A stretch of DNA of 64,000 nucleotides from Sepiola atlantica (GCA_963556195.1 OY744535.1:94582853-94646852); one strand, 5' to 3'; numbered from the stretch's first letter, positions 33,800-45,670 are shown. Made by a program: numbers and translations. The notes: a model not told the origin generated them from the sequence alone.

Positions 33800-35630
33800 A
33801 AATGAACAAAAAAGCTGGAGAATTTTTTAAAACGCTCACTTAATGCGATTTTCTTCTGTGATGCCATCCAGCGTTTCTGAATTTTAATCGTCAACGACTT
33901 CCTGGAACAATGCGAAAAACGTTATTTGCGCATTTCTCCGCTGTCTTTTTGCTCACAAACATTGTTACGTATTTATACATACACACACAACTGCATATCT
34001 ACACACGTATACATTCGCATACACTCGTATGTGTGTATGCACCTACATAGTAATATACACACCAACACACTTGTAGATGATCCTGTGATAGGATTTGATA
34101 TTCTTCTCAGATTTTCATTTCGGTTCTATGTCAAGTAGTTGAAATAATCCAAGTAATCCAAATTGGTTAAAATATACATTTTTAACGCAAATAGGTCACG
34201 ACTGAGTAGGTAAGCAAATATAATGTTTTGGACAAATTTCACAACTGAATTTTTTTAAAAAATAATCGATGGTATAAATGTATCGATTACTTTATTAGGT
34301 TATTCTTTGTTATTGTCGCATTTAGTAATGGTAAAACTTTCTGATACACGCGTTGATATAGAATCAGTTCTAAGTGACACTCTTCTGGGGTCAGAGTTGA
34401 ATCTTTACTCAAACATGTGAGAATACTAGCAGATCAAGGCTGATGGGACGAGAATAATCTACGATCGTGGATTTAATAAAAGGTCAACTCAGAAAATCTA
34501 TGTAACTTCCTATGTTCGATAAAAAGATCGTCAAGTTCTACAAGATGCACCTAAAGAAGGCTAGAGGTTACGTCGGCCGAGGTCCTGTGTATGACCTTCA
34601 AAAACCTCCATTGGTGAAGCCTCTATTTGAGAGCTGTGGGGAATGTGGAGTTGCCTCTTAGTTGCCATTGCTCTCAAGTCCACTCTGTCCCGGAGTGGTA
34701 GCACATGTAAGGACCCCATCTATGGTTCAAATAGAACCTAATTACGTCACCAAATCAGCCTGTCTGAAGTTATGGACTTCCTGAGTCAAAATGCACCAAA
34801 CATTGATGTTTTATTGTTTTTTTTCTTTGCAAAACTTAATCATATTCTGCAAAATTCCGAACAAAAAACAACAATTTTACTTCCTCCCCTCTTCTTTACA
34901 TCTCCCTTCTTCCCCTGTTTCACTCAACCAAACACCATGAATAAATGCTTGAATATATAAAGAACTTGAAACATAAAAACCTTCACTAAAATGACCGGAG
35001 TCAGCATTGAAATACCTTAAAAGGGTCGTTATGCCGTGAAACTAATACAATCAAACCAAAAACCATGATTAAACATTTGAACATATAAACAACTTGAATC
35101 ATAAAAAAACCTTCACCAAAATGACTAAGTTCTACATTAAATAACACGAAAAGGGTTGATATGCCGTAAAACAAAACAACCAACCAAACTTTACGTCGGC
35201 CGAAACGTTAAACTTACAAAACAAAATTACAATAATAGTCGTAATGATTCCAGGAATACAAATGACCTATTCTTATCTAATAAAATTCCGAAAGACAATT
35301 CACGTTTTTTTTGTGTGTGTTTCACGATTCCGTTTGAAATGAAATTACTGTTTGTCTGTCCCAGTTAAGGCCTAATATCATTTCCCTTTGTCTCTCATTG
35401 ACATCAATAAGTCCGAAATAAAATACCGATTGGTCTTTCATACCTAATTTGAAAAAAAAAATACTAGACTTACCCGTTGGGTCACACACGTTACCACTAT
35501 TTATTGTTCTTTTATTTTATCTGAATACTTCCAAATATTTGCCACATCTGTTATGACATTCTTTTTGCATTATTAAAAATACCTAGCACTAGTTACTTCT
35601 ATATTGACATTAGGGATAATATGCAGGTAT
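33800..35630. other. Intergenic sequence, no gene seen
   Basis: Contains a partial duplication: AACACCATGAATAAATGCTT... near 34930 and its relatives near 35060, both followed by CCTTCAC(T/C)AAAATGAC. A TTTACGTCGGCCGAAACGTT block at 35190 resembles the family E ribozyme box without its core. Confidence 0.55.
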
Positions 35631-35633
35631 ATA

Positions 35634-36017
35634 CAGGGTGGGCAAAAATAAGGGTCCTATTTTTAAAAATTCATAACTTTTTTATTTATTGATTTTTTTA
35701 ATTTTTATTTTTAGAATAAGTAAAGGACCCCTTCCAAAACAAGCATGAGCCGTATTAGCCCTAAGGAACGTACCCTCATTTAGAAAACATTATTTTTGCT
35801 TAAAAAACTCAAAACAGTGTAAAAAACAATACTTTAGTTTTTGTAAGTTTTAAGAAGTGTTTTTCGGCTAAAATTTGTTTTGTTTATTTCAAAAAATCTC
35901 GGAAGGGTCAGTCTACACACACATAAAGTTTGGTGAGTTTAACTTTTATTTTGTGGAAGTTATTCAAATTCAAGTTATTCAAATTTAAAGATAGGACCCT
36001 TATTTTGGCCCACCCTG
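35634..36017 (-). mobile_element. Mariner-like MITE, 384 bp, copy 2
   Basis: Same TIRs and length as 1478-1861 but opposite orientation, flanked by TA. In this orientation the interior starts a short frame MSRISPKERTLI and then stops; whether it is a trace of a transposase is unclear. Confidence 0.88.
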
Positions 36018-36368
36018 TATATATCTATTATTTTTCCATCTAATAAACATGTTTGTGGTTAGTGAAGACACACGTATGCAAATTGGATGGCAACGCTGAA
36101 AGAAAGCGTGACTCTTTCTACTTCTCAACACTCTCTCTCTCTCTCTCTGTTACATACAGGATGTTTCTAGTCTCTATCTTTTCTATAAATACTTATGTCT
36201 GATCCATACACTGCTTCCTTTCTTACAGCTCGTTTGACTCGTTGGCTCTGTGGTCTTTATTAATTCGCCAATTTTTTACCCCATTGTAATACACCTCCTA
36301 GTCAAGTAGCTTTTTTCTAAAAGATGGTAGCTTGTTGAACTATCCTCTTGCTAGATGTTATTGTTATT

Positions 36369-36413
36369 CAAGTGGTTTCAGAACCTGTCTGGAGCGATTT
36401 CCATTAAAAAAAT
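36369..36413 (+). repeat. Conserved motif M, copy 3
   Basis: Degenerate: AAGTGGTTTCAGAACCTGTC then TGGAGCGATTTCC and A-rich end. Confidence 0.65.
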
Positions 36414-36465
36414 GTTCATAGATACATTAAAAATATTGAAAATAAAATAAAATAAGCAAGAGTAT

Positions 36466-36806
36466 TGATATACTCCTCTCCAGGAGTTAGGCACAAGGCC
36501 AGTTTTTATCTTACTCCCACAAGTAAGATGTGACCCAAGGTCGGGTCGGGAAAGTGGGATTTAAAAATTGCCTGGGCAGCCCCGTTGGCATTCCCCGGTA
36601 GGGGCGCATCAGGCAGTAAGCAATAAACTTACTCCTCTCCAAAGAGGGGAGGCGAAGCCTGGGAGGGTGGACCTCCTAGAACTGCACAGGACAGACCCAT
36701 AGATAGGCGTAAATCAAGCCACGGAGGCCAAGACAATACCAGTCTATGGGGTGCAGTATCCATCGGAACAGATACTACACTTTGATGTTAGCCAAAAGAC
36801 CAAATT
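36466..36806 (-). mobile_element. U2 snRNA-headed SINE, copy 2
   Basis: Minus strand: head (36779-36806) reads TTTTGGCTAACATCAAAGTG then TAGTATCTGTTCC; body as in copy 1. No clear target-site duplication found. Confidence 0.82.
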
Positions 36807-36809
36807 CTA

Positions 36810-37320
36810 GCTAATTAGAACAAGTAACATGAATAGTTTTCAAGCATAATTCAAACCTAAATGTATGATATATTTTGACATACACTTTGTGTGATTAAAC
36901 TATACAGGTAAAACCTTAGAGAAATCAAACAATAATTCACTGAGTTTTAGTACAACATTAGATGTACGTTTTTCCGTCACGCTTAGGTTTGAAATAACAC
37001 TTCAGTCATCTGTCACACTTCTGTTAGAAATAGTATTTTTGTTGCTTTGTTATTTGTGAGTTTTAATTATAATTTATGTCAGTTTTACATTTACTTTTCA
37101 TCGCTAAAGTATTGTTGGGACCGAGGCTGGAGGCTGATAGACAATCTGGGACCTATTAGTTTGGTTTAGAAAAACACTAAAAAAAACATTGCATTGCGGT
37201 TAGAGCAGGCAAGCGTGTTTACCTGCCCACGTCTCTTAGACGCTCGATCAATCAGCTGGGAAATTCTGCGTGAATAAACAATGCATTGGCGCCCTCTCTT
37301 ATTGTAGTAGAAGTGTTGGA
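36810..37320. other. Intergenic sequence
   Basis: No gene or repeat recognised. A GGCGCC at about 37290 recalls a retroviral-type primer site but no LTR pair was found. Confidence 0.5.
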
Positions 37321-37960
37321 TAATGACCCTATGGGAATGGACGATCTGTTGGGAATCGTTGGTTTGACTTGCGCGAATTAACGCGGGTGCCGTCGAGTGC
37401 AGACGCGGGCCTGTTCTCACAGTCAGAGCTAACAGACGTGACAAGGTTACCGTGTGAAGAGACCCCAGATGAAGGGTCAGTCTGCACCTGTGAGGGCTCT
37501 GACGTCACAGGCCTTGCGTGGGAAACGGAGGGATCCGTTACGTCACCCGTTCTCTGTGAGAAGCGAGTTTCGAGTCTGCGTTATTGGAAGCAAACACATG
37601 AGACGTGATTGTTAAAATGTAATTTACAACAGATAAGGGGAATATTTCCTTAAGGAAATGCAAACGAAGAGAAATCCTTTTCCCCTTTCCCCCGAATGGT
37701 TAAGAAAATAATTGTTGACTAACTACGATAAAGAAGTGATTTGCTTTCTCCCTCTCTCTCTCGACGAAGTGAATCACTTCCAGTTGAAATAACAACGCTT
37801 GTAATTAAATGAATTAAGTTTAAAAACTTTTGTCTTCGGAGTGCGTTATGAGGCTTTTGTTGCAGACAACGGACGGCGTGGTTCACGGCAGGAAGAAAGA
37901 ATTCATCCACTAGACGACACACCACCCTCTACAACAGATGAGGGAGAAAATTAAGGTATG
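37320..37960 (+). pseudogene. Ig-like gene fragment, copy 2
   Basis: Homologous to 13650-14360 in opposite orientation. Exon A (37423-37555) follows GTTCTCACAG and precedes GTGAGAAG; it encodes SELTDVTRLPC, then a TCEGSDVTGLAWETEGSVTS segment, differing from copy 1 by a codon-sized indel in the middle. Cys-to-Trp spacing suggests an Ig-like fold, at low confidence. Exon B (37866-37955) lies between TTTTGTTGCAG and GTATGC, starting TTDGVVHGRK; it contains a stop in that frame here. Paralogous sequence continues downstream to 38620. Gene family not identified. Confidence 0.4.
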
Positions 37961-38620
37961 CAACAGAAAAATTCGTATTGATATTTGTTTACGTGCCTGT
38001 AGTTTTATTAAACTCTGTACTATGTTCAAGAACACGGGTTAATTAACGGTTTTAAACAGTCAAATACGTCTTAAGATCTCCACATCTGTGGAGGTGGCGC
38101 TCAGAGCGTCCGTTCTTGCATTGCCAAAGTACAAAACCAACTCCGAAATCTTGTGGTTAATGCCCTCTTCCATTCCCTATAGATTATTTCTAACAAAAGA
38201 GACATTGCTAGTCTTTCTCTGCTCTATCGTTTTATTTTTCATTGGAGGTGCTAGATAGTTCCAGTCTACGTCTCCATTTACGTAACATTTTCTACAACAA
38301 AAGCTCGTCTAGCTACAACTACTACAAATAATTACCCCCCTTCTTCTATGTACCATACACAAAACAGAATTTCCATGAGAAAAGTTTTATTTAAAAGATT
38401 ACCCGTCTGTGGAAAACAATACCACAAGGCTGTTTCTTCGCAGACTACAACATGCTCGTTTTAAAGTCCAGTGTTATAAAATTCTAATTGAGTCGAACTC
38501 TTAAATAATCAAGATCTGCGAAGTCCTAAGCATCGTTATCAATTCTCTTGAAAAATAAATTAACCCTGATCCTCGATTGGCCTTTAAGCCTTAATAAAAA
38601 ATGATTCCCTAGTAAATAAA
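37960..38620 (+). repeat. Paralogous segment shared with 61.9-62.5 kb
   Basis: Interrupted similarity to about 62060-62480, for example a CAA(C/T)(C/A)ACTA(C/T)AAATAATT block and a TCCTCGA(T/G)TGGCC block near the 3' end. It reads like diverged intron or downstream sequence of one duplicated locus. Confidence 0.55.
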
Positions 38621-39021
38621 AATACGCATATAGAATATATTCATGTTGTTGTTGTTGTTGTTATTGTAGCTAATTATCTTTTTAGTTTCAACTCATTATT
38701 ATATATCCGTATTCTAAAGTTTAAAAAAAATCAATTTTTCACAATGATATTATTATTATTTTTTTTTGCTCATTGTTAAGCCCGATAAATATATCTTATC
38801 TCCCTTTTGATGTTTTGTTTCGTCGCCAGGAGGCGTGATAGGTCAATTGACTTCTGCGTTATCGTAATGTCAATCGATGTCTTCTGTTTTCAAAAGTTGG
38901 CATTTTTTTTTAAATAATGTCTCAAGTTTAACATTTAAACTGGTTTTATAACTTTGAAATTCTGAAACTCTAGTTGTAACTTTATAATGAAAGTATAGGT
39001 ATTCTTACGCGTATTCGCTAC

Positions 39022-39385
39022 TTCCCTGTTTGGCTTTTTGACTAAGATCAAAGCGTAGTATCTGTTCCGATGGATACTGCACCCCATAGACTGGTATTGT
39101 CTTGGCCTTCGGAGCTTGATTTACGCCGGTCTATGGGTCTTTCCTGTGCAGTTCTAGGAGGTCCACCCGCCCAGGCTTCGCCTCCCCTCTTTGGGGAGGA
39201 GTAAGTTTATTGCTTACTGCCTGAGGGGTCCCTACCGAGGAATGCCAACGGGGTTGCCCAGGCAATTTTTAAATCCCACTTTCCCAACCCGACCTTGGGT
39301 CACATCTTACTTGTGGGAGTAAAATAATAAAAAAATGGCCTTATGCCTAACTCCTGGAGAGGAGTAAATCAATAATTCCCTATTT
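39022..39385 (+). mobile_element. U2 snRNA-headed SINE, copy 3
   Basis: Head from about 39031 (degenerate TGGCTTTTTGACTAAGATCA then AAGCGTAGTATCTGTTCC), body through 39372. TTCCCTGTTT before and TTCCCTATTT after suggest a diverged target-site duplication. Confidence 0.8.
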
Positions 39386-39469
39386 ATCAATACTCGGCTA
39401 TGCATCGCTAAAGTAGTTATGTTAACAAAGAGTCTGACGTAATGCATCTAGCAACAGAAGCACTCGATT

Positions 39470-39478
39470 GTCTCTCTC

Positions 39479-39540
<62 letters not shown>
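39470..39540. repeat. (CT)n then (AT)n
   Basis: Compound tract. Confidence 0.97.
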
Positions 39541-39543
<3 letters not shown>

Positions 39544-39586
39544 AGGAGAGGTAGTTCGCTTGAAGCATTGTATGTTACACGTATAT

Positions 39587-39912
39587 AGAGAAGTATTAGA
39601 AAGCTATCACAATGCAATAAATGGAAATATGTCGGTGTTGAGAAATAAGACAAACACAAGTGAGTTTACTTTATATGTTCTTTCAAACAAAATTGTTTCT
39701 TGACTGTTTTTTTCCTATATAACAAATCTTAGTTGATTAGGCAAGCCTTCAACACAGTGTTGAAGTTTTGCCTAATCAAGTAAGATTTACTATAAAGAAG
39801 AAGAAAAAAATATTTAAAAGATTTTTTGAAAAAAATACCTTGTTTTTGTTTTACTGCTCAACACCGACATATTTTCATTTCTTGCATTGTGATAGCCTTC
39901 TAATACCCCCTC
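39587..39912. mobile_element. Nested foldback
   Basis: Outer arms 39587-39645 and 39858-39912 share CTATCACAATGCAA. An inner 60-bp palindrome lies at 39720-39781 around CAACACAGTGTTG. Confidence 0.75.
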
Positions 39913-39917
<5 letters not shown>

Positions 39918-39945
<28 letters not shown>

Positions 39946-39967
39946 ATATATATATATATATATATAT
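39918..39967. repeat. (CTAT)n then (AT)n
   Basis: Compound tract directly beside a hammerhead. Confidence 0.95.
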
Positions 39968-39980
39968 ACTTGTTTATTAT

Positions 39981-40031
39981 CTATGTACGTATACACGTTT
40001 CGTCTTTTTTAATCGGGACTCATCATCATAG
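39981..40031 (-). ncRNA. Hammerhead ribozyme-like motif, family K
   Basis: Minus strand: stem I CTATG (40027-40031) pairs with CATAG (39981-39985), 5 bp. Core ATGATGA has C3 changed. Stem II GTC/GAC with a long loop. GAA. Stem III ACGT/ACGT hairpin with loop GTAT. UA cleavage at 39986. One substitution short of a consensus hammerhead. Confidence 0.65.
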
Positions 40032-40301
40032 TTATATCACTATTCACTACTTGTCGCGTGATTCGAAACATCGGGCTACGATTATTTGAAAACCTAAATC
40101 CGACACCTAGAATCACTCGGCCACCACTGGATATCTAAATAAACAGTGATAATTCTAATACTCATTTCGGCGGCTTGACGGCATAATAGCGTTATACTTA
40201 ATAAAAAGAAACGATGTATTTATAGCTAGCGACGGCATGTTGTGTTAATACTACACTTACAGTGCCCTATCTAGTGGGTTTTCTAGGAGCTACAAATATC
40301 A

Positions 40302-40302
<1 letters not shown>

Positions 40303-40361
<59 letters not shown>
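40303..40361. repeat. (AT)n microsatellite
   Basis: Adjacent to a hammerhead. Confidence 0.97.
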
Positions 40362-40364
<3 letters not shown>

Positions 40365-40386
40365 TTTTGAAAATAAATTGCGGAAC

Positions 40387-40427
40387 ACACTTTAAAGCTC
40401 TTTCGACTATCATCTCGTCAGGAGAAA
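40387..40427 (-). ncRNA. Hammerhead ribozyme-like motif, family L
   Basis: Minus strand: CTGACGA (complement of 40415-40421), stem II GAT/GTC with loop GATA, GAA, near-palindromic stem III AGAGCTTT, UA cleavage at 40393. Stem I pairs poorly. Confidence 0.52.
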
Positions 40428-40599
40428 TCGATAGTATAATCAATCAGATATATGAACGAAAATAAGAAGCAATGGGGGGGTATAAATTGAAATGCCAGCG
40501 AATACTAAAACACGATTAAAATGAATTTAATTTAATTGTCGTTTTAAACGACACTGCGTGCGATTAAAAAAATAAATGGGGGTGGGTTCTGAAGTCTAA

Positions 40600-41069
40600 A
40601 ATTTAAAAAAATGTATTTATTTTGATTTTGATTCGATAAAAAATATCTGCATCTAACACATGGTTTCTTATGAAGGCATTTTGCCTCTATCTTTATATTA
40701 AAATTCAAAAGATGCTTTAAAAAATGGGCTCTCTCAAATGTATAACTACCAGCGACCATGCGCGATTTAAGTTCAATTAAAACAGACATTCACACCGTTA
40801 GTCCATAACATCGGACACCCCTTCTGCAAGACCAGGAAGGATTATTACGAAAAGAAAAGGTTAATACCTTTTATTTGTTTAAAAATCTGTCGAGGCTTGT
40901 TATATCAAGCGAAATATTAGATTTTAAAAAGTCAAGATGAAGTAGAAAAAATGTTTTGATTTTGATTTTGATTAAATAAAAAAATATCTGCATTTAACAC
41001 ATGGTTTTTTGCCTCTATCTTTATATTAAAATTCAAAAGATGCTTAAAAAATGAACTTTCCCAAATTTA

Positions 41070-41070
<1 letters not shown>
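40600..41070 (+). repeat. Direct repeat pair
   Basis: About 120 bp at about 40615-40745 recurs at about 40955-41070, sharing GCCTCTATCTTTATATTAAA. Confidence 0.8.

Positions 41071-41113
<43 letters not shown>
41071..41113. repeat. (AT)n microsatellite
   Basis: Left edge of family D foldback. Confidence 0.97.
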
Positions 41114-41115
<2 letters not shown>

Positions 41116-41312
41116 CGGCGAGGAATACGGGCGTTTGGGACATTTTTGGAAGGGTAGAATGAAATTAAACAAGTATAAAAACGAGAGGAAACGATTAAAA
41201 CAAATTAATTAATGTACTAAGCCGGCTTTCGTCCACACTCATCAGAGTATTAAAATGGAAGAAATTTTACTCTCCCAAAAGTGTCCTAAACGTCCGTATT
41301 TCTCGCCGTTAT
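41114..41312. mobile_element. Family D foldback with central hammerhead
   Basis: Ends 41114-41146 and 41275-41312 are inverted (ACGGCGAGGAATACGGGCGT against its complement). The ribozyme lies between. Confidence 0.75.
41215..41249 (-). ncRNA. Hammerhead ribozyme, family D
   Basis: Minus strand: stem I TACT pairs with AGTA; CTGATGA (complement of 41239-41245); stem II GT/AC around GTGG; GAA; perfectly self-complementary stem III AGCCGGCT; UU at the cleavage site. All core residues are consensus, but stem II is only 2 bp. Short stem II and palindromic stem III are typical of dimer-acting minimal hammerheads. Confidence 0.78.
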
Positions 41313-41649
41313 CAAATTTTGTACCACGAAAAATTTATTTAAATATATATATATATATACATAATAAACCAAACAGATATTTATTATATACATATATGAA
41401 GAGTTCGAATGCAAACCCCGATAGACGCTATTTGAAGAATTAAGAATATATCTCTACAATATGTTGCATTTCAACACTCGACTACACCCCTAAATCATAT
41501 TTTGCATAATGTGATACCTGCATGATTTATTTTTGCGTTCAATGAAAATAAGTTTTTTGTCGAAGTCTAGATTTTATTTATTCTGCTCTTTTATTCCTTT
41601 AAGTCTCAATTTAAATGGATGTGATTTATCGCGTGTTTTATTTCGAACT

Positions 41650-41652
<3 letters not shown>

Positions 41653-41736
<84 letters not shown>
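41653..41736. repeat. (AT)n microsatellite
   Basis: More than 80 bp of AT. Confidence 0.98.
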
Positions 41737-41742
<6 letters not shown>

Positions 41743-42518
41743 TATTTATCGCTAACTTATGTATCATTGTTTGCAAAGAACAAATATGTTTAAAGGTATT
41801 TGACGCAAATCAAGACGTATTCATCATGTCAGGTATGTTTAGGGCCAACACATCCGGATTAAGTGAACAATCGCTGTGTCGAGTAAATAGGTGTATTTAT
41901 AATCTATGCATCAATCGTATACAAAAACCCAACAACAATCGCAGAGGCAACCACATTTCTCAAGCAACGTGCGTTACAGCGAATAAAATCGGAGAAAGTA
42001 ATCCGTGAGACGTTTGTAAATTGCAATCCGTTCACCGCAGCAGACAGTCAACAAACTTTTATAATTAGCTTGGTGTCTCCGTAGACGTTTCTTGCGGAAT
42101 ACATCGCTACAATTACATTTTTGTTGTTGTTTTATTTGCATAACAAGATCGAAATTATATCCGGAAGTCAAGCTTATCTTTAAAATATTTACTTCGTTGT
42201 TGAGAAGTTAGCCATGTCCGTACACACCTCCGAAAAAAAAATAACGATTAATATTTCAGGAACCCGGCAAAATATTTCACCAAGATAGACGAAAAAGTTT
42301 ACCAACGTATTTTACCAATTGAATAGGAACATTACACTACACTAGCAGGTATACCGGGCGTTCATTATTTATCATATCAGCAAGGTTATCCGGCGTTGCC
42401 CGGTGCAATAATAATAAAATTTTAAAAAGTTAGAAATATTTAAAATAGGAATAATTTTCATAAAGATTGATTAGTTGTTTTGTATGGATTATTACGGCTA
42501 CTGTTTTAATCGCATTTT

Positions 42519-42559
42519 CACAACGTTCGGCCGATATAATCTCTGACCTTCTACAGGTG
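42519..42559 (-). ncRNA. Hammerhead ribozyme-like motif, family E
   Basis: Minus strand: stem I CAC/GTG, core CTGTAGA (one change), unpaired A, stem II GGTC/GGCC with a wobble and 12-nt loop, GAACG, ACGTT. Shares its box with 45712, 45972 and 58700. Confidence 0.48.
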
Positions 42560-43534
42560 CCTCTTGCTGTAAAACTCGCTCATCTAAACAGAATTTCGAA
42601 CGAAAAAATGTATTTAACGCATGAGGTTAGATCTTTGAGCCATGACAGCTAATAAGTATTAAGTGATTCATATTTTATTTTAGGTATCACCTGTACTGAG
42701 GATTGAATCTCCACCCTGCAGAAAGACTGTCAATTATAATGGTACTTTATGAGTTGCGCCATTTTGAAGCATTATTCTTTATATCGCCATTTTAAAACAT
42801 TATTCTTTATATTTGTACATCTCTCTATCTCTTAAAACATTGTTCTCTCTCTCTCTCTCTCACTGATCGCCTCTCTCTCGCTTTCTCTCTTGCACTTTCT
42901 GTATGTGTGTCTGCCTATCTGTGTGTCTCCTTCTCTCTCTTTCTCTCTCACACTATCTCTCTTTTGCTCTGACAGTTGATGTAAATATAATAAGACGAAT
43001 AAAAAGGAAGAAAGAAACACGAAAGAATTGACTAACGATTTACTCCGTAATGATGATAGAAAATGCATTTCTATCTTCGTGCACTATGTTTTGTGTCTGC
43101 AACTGAGACACCGGTAAAATCATCGTGATGATACGGATTGATTGTACAGATGGATTGTAAGATCGATTTTCATCGATAGATAATGAAGAATATCAAGAAA
43201 ATCAAAAATGATTAATTGAATTAATAAATTGCTATTCTTATAAAAGCGGTCCGTCGCAAATATTTGTTTACAGCCGGTTTGAAGATTACGAAATCGTAGT
43301 CCGTAGGGAAGCAGTCTCATAGTGTTGTGTGCCAACAATTGAAAGTTTAATGAAATTTGGTTTGATGCTCGGCGTACGGATGGAAGAAAGGTAAGTTATT
43401 TGTATTTGAGACGTGCTTTTGCTATGAATGTCTTCCAGGGAGGAGCCAGAGATTGGAGATCAATCAAGTCTGGTTAAGAAAACAGAAAAGAAGAAAGAGT
43501 CTTACGATATTTTCTTTTAAAACGTTACTCTCTT

Positions 43535-43540
<6 letters not shown>
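42560..43540. other. Intergenic sequence with CT-rich runs
   Basis: No gene. CT-rich patch at 42845-42965. Confidence 0.6.

Positions 43541-43542
<2 letters not shown>

Positions 43543-43585
<43 letters not shown>
43543..43585. repeat. (CT)n microsatellite
   Basis: Pure CT tract. Confidence 0.97.
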
Positions 43586-43588
<3 letters not shown>

Positions 43589-43974
43589 GACACTCGTACT
43601 TTCTCTTATTATCTCCTTTTTCTCTCTGTCGTGTATTGATGCCCCTCCATTTAATTACATAAGGGGTACTTTACTTCTTGAGCTCCCATAAGGTGGTTCC
43701 TAGGGTTAGAGGTGACAGCTATGGGTTAGAGGTGACTCCGGAAACGAAAGTCGAAGAAATTAGTTAACATCCGGATATAGAGATTCTGTCTTTTCTTGGC
43801 TACTCGATTTCTCTATCTATCTGTTTGTCTTTCTGCCTCTCGCGCGCACTTTAAAGAGTTAATTGTCTCCCTCTCTCTCTTTTTCTCTCTCTGGTTTCTC
43901 TGTGATTGTTATTTTATGTGTAATACATTTATATATTTAATGAATTGCGACCTTCGTATTAAATATGAGAGATG

Positions 43975-44070
43975 TTGATCGAACATGAGTTCCTGGCGAT
44001 GCCAACGGGCGTATGCTAGTTTGTACACGTCAAGAACTACGAAAACGGTTAAGAGTGTATCGGGACGCTG
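43975..44070 (+). repeat. Short dispersed repeat shared with 53.9 kb
   Basis: GTTGATCGAACATGAGTTCC here matches GCTGATCGAACCCGAGTTCC at about 53896, both followed by a CGTC/CAC-AACTACG-like segment. Confidence 0.55.
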
Positions 44071-44340
44071 AGCTAAGAGAAGTTTGAATGATGCAAACGC
44101 AACTAGCTAAATCATCTATTGATGCGTTAGGCCCTATTTCTAGTAATGGATGTATGGCAAGCGCGAACTTTACAATACTATGCGAGCATCACATACTCAT
44201 AGGGACTTCGTCTAAGATTACCCTTTTAGCTGAGCAGATTAAGGAAAAATCGTTCATTTTGGTAAGCAAGCATGAAACTTGGCACGATTGCTCACAATGG
44301 TCTACTCTTCCGAAAAAACTTTTGGGCCACTCAAAAAATC

Positions 44341-44375
44341 CAAGATGGCCGCCATTTTCAAGATGGCCGCCATTC
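44341..44375 (+). promoter_or_regulatory. Two tandem YY1-like sites
   Basis: CAAGATGGCCGCCATTTT occurs twice back to back. AAGATGGC and its complement form the known YY1 binding core. Regulatory function is not shown; it could be repeat sequence. Confidence 0.3.
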
Positions 44376-44659
44376 TGAAATCCAATATTGCTAGTTTACA
44401 AAGTATCTAACCGATTTTCACAATTTTTGAGTCAAATTATATGTTTTAGGGGATGCGAAAGCAGTAAATGACACAAAAATAACCGATAAATGAGTCCTAC
44501 AATCCACAAAGGTACATATATGAGATGAATTTAAGCAAATATTGTCAATTTTTGCCTTTTATTGCCATTAAACCGAATCATTGACTTGATATTCAATTCC
44601 CCAAGTGAGCTGAATGTATTAGTTATAAAAATTAATTTTTGAATTAAGCTGCTCAGCTA

Positions 44660-44702
44660 TTTCTTATGGAAGTCGCTTCAGACAAGGCATGACGTCATTT
44701 GA
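44660..44702 (-). repeat. Conserved motif M, copy 4
   Basis: Minus strand reads ATGACGTCATGCCTTGTCTG then AAGCGACTTCCATAAG. Confidence 0.68.
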
Positions 44703-44709
44703 TCTAAGG

Positions 44710-45670
44710 AGTAAATAAGAACAAGTCTGACTTCCTTGGAAATACGATATTTTAATAGGCAATTGAACAGCGAATTTATGGTAACCATTAGACCAAAAAG
44801 TCAAACAGATTGGATCGAAGGTAACAGAGAAAATATCAGAATTTCTGAAGAACATATGTTATAATATTACATATAGAATATAGACAGACACTAGCAACGT
44901 CTGTGTGTGAGACTGTACAGAAAAGAAGTAAAAAAGGATAACGCTAGCCAAATTAGAGCTATGTTTATGAACATTATTAAAAACTTTTAAATAGGGTCAG
45001 AAATTGACCGGCCCAAATATGACATCAGTGTTCCGTGCTAGGTCTGATTTTAGGCTTGTCAGGATGGAGAATAGCCGCACGTGTTAACAAGTATTTGAAG
45101 TGATAGAGATTATCGACTTTACGAGAATACCCCCTCCCCCCCCCCCCCAAAAAAAATTGATCTAATGTATGAACTTTACACAAAATATTATAAGAAAATG
45201 AGCAATAATTTTCAAAGTCGATTTTGAATCAAGAATTGAATAATCCATCAAAGTCTAAGGATGAGGAAATTGAAAGACACGTGGTATTCTTAAAAAAAAC
45301 TTTAGTATGTTAAGACGCACGTGGTCACAATCAATTTATTACCCCAATTCCTTACCTTAATCCACAACCGAATTAAAGTCAACTATCCGATAAGCCTAAT
45401 ACTCTAACCGATAGGTAAGATGAACCTTCATTTACTTCGAAAATTAATTAATTCATTATTATTTAATCAACTAAGGAGTGCATGTTCATTGCTGGGCATT
45501 GGCGCACTCGGGCGTGTATCTTTCCTCGAAAGACCACGTAAAATCCGTTAATCAAATTCCTGTTACGTAATTTTTACGTTATTTTTATGTAATTAATTAA
45601 AAATACGTTCTGAGAATAAGACTGGATTTATGTTTCTGAATATTTTAGAAGAGGATTGATGGGTTGTTTA
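44710..45670. other. Intergenic sequence, no gene seen
   Basis: Includes a C12-type homopolymer near 45130. Nothing recognisable. Confidence 0.6.

Noticed and set aside
36810..37320. LTR and primer-binding site of a gypsy-type retrotransposon (GGCGCC at about 37290)
   Set aside because: No second LTR, no TG...CA pair with direct repeats, and no gag-pol frames anywhere in the window.
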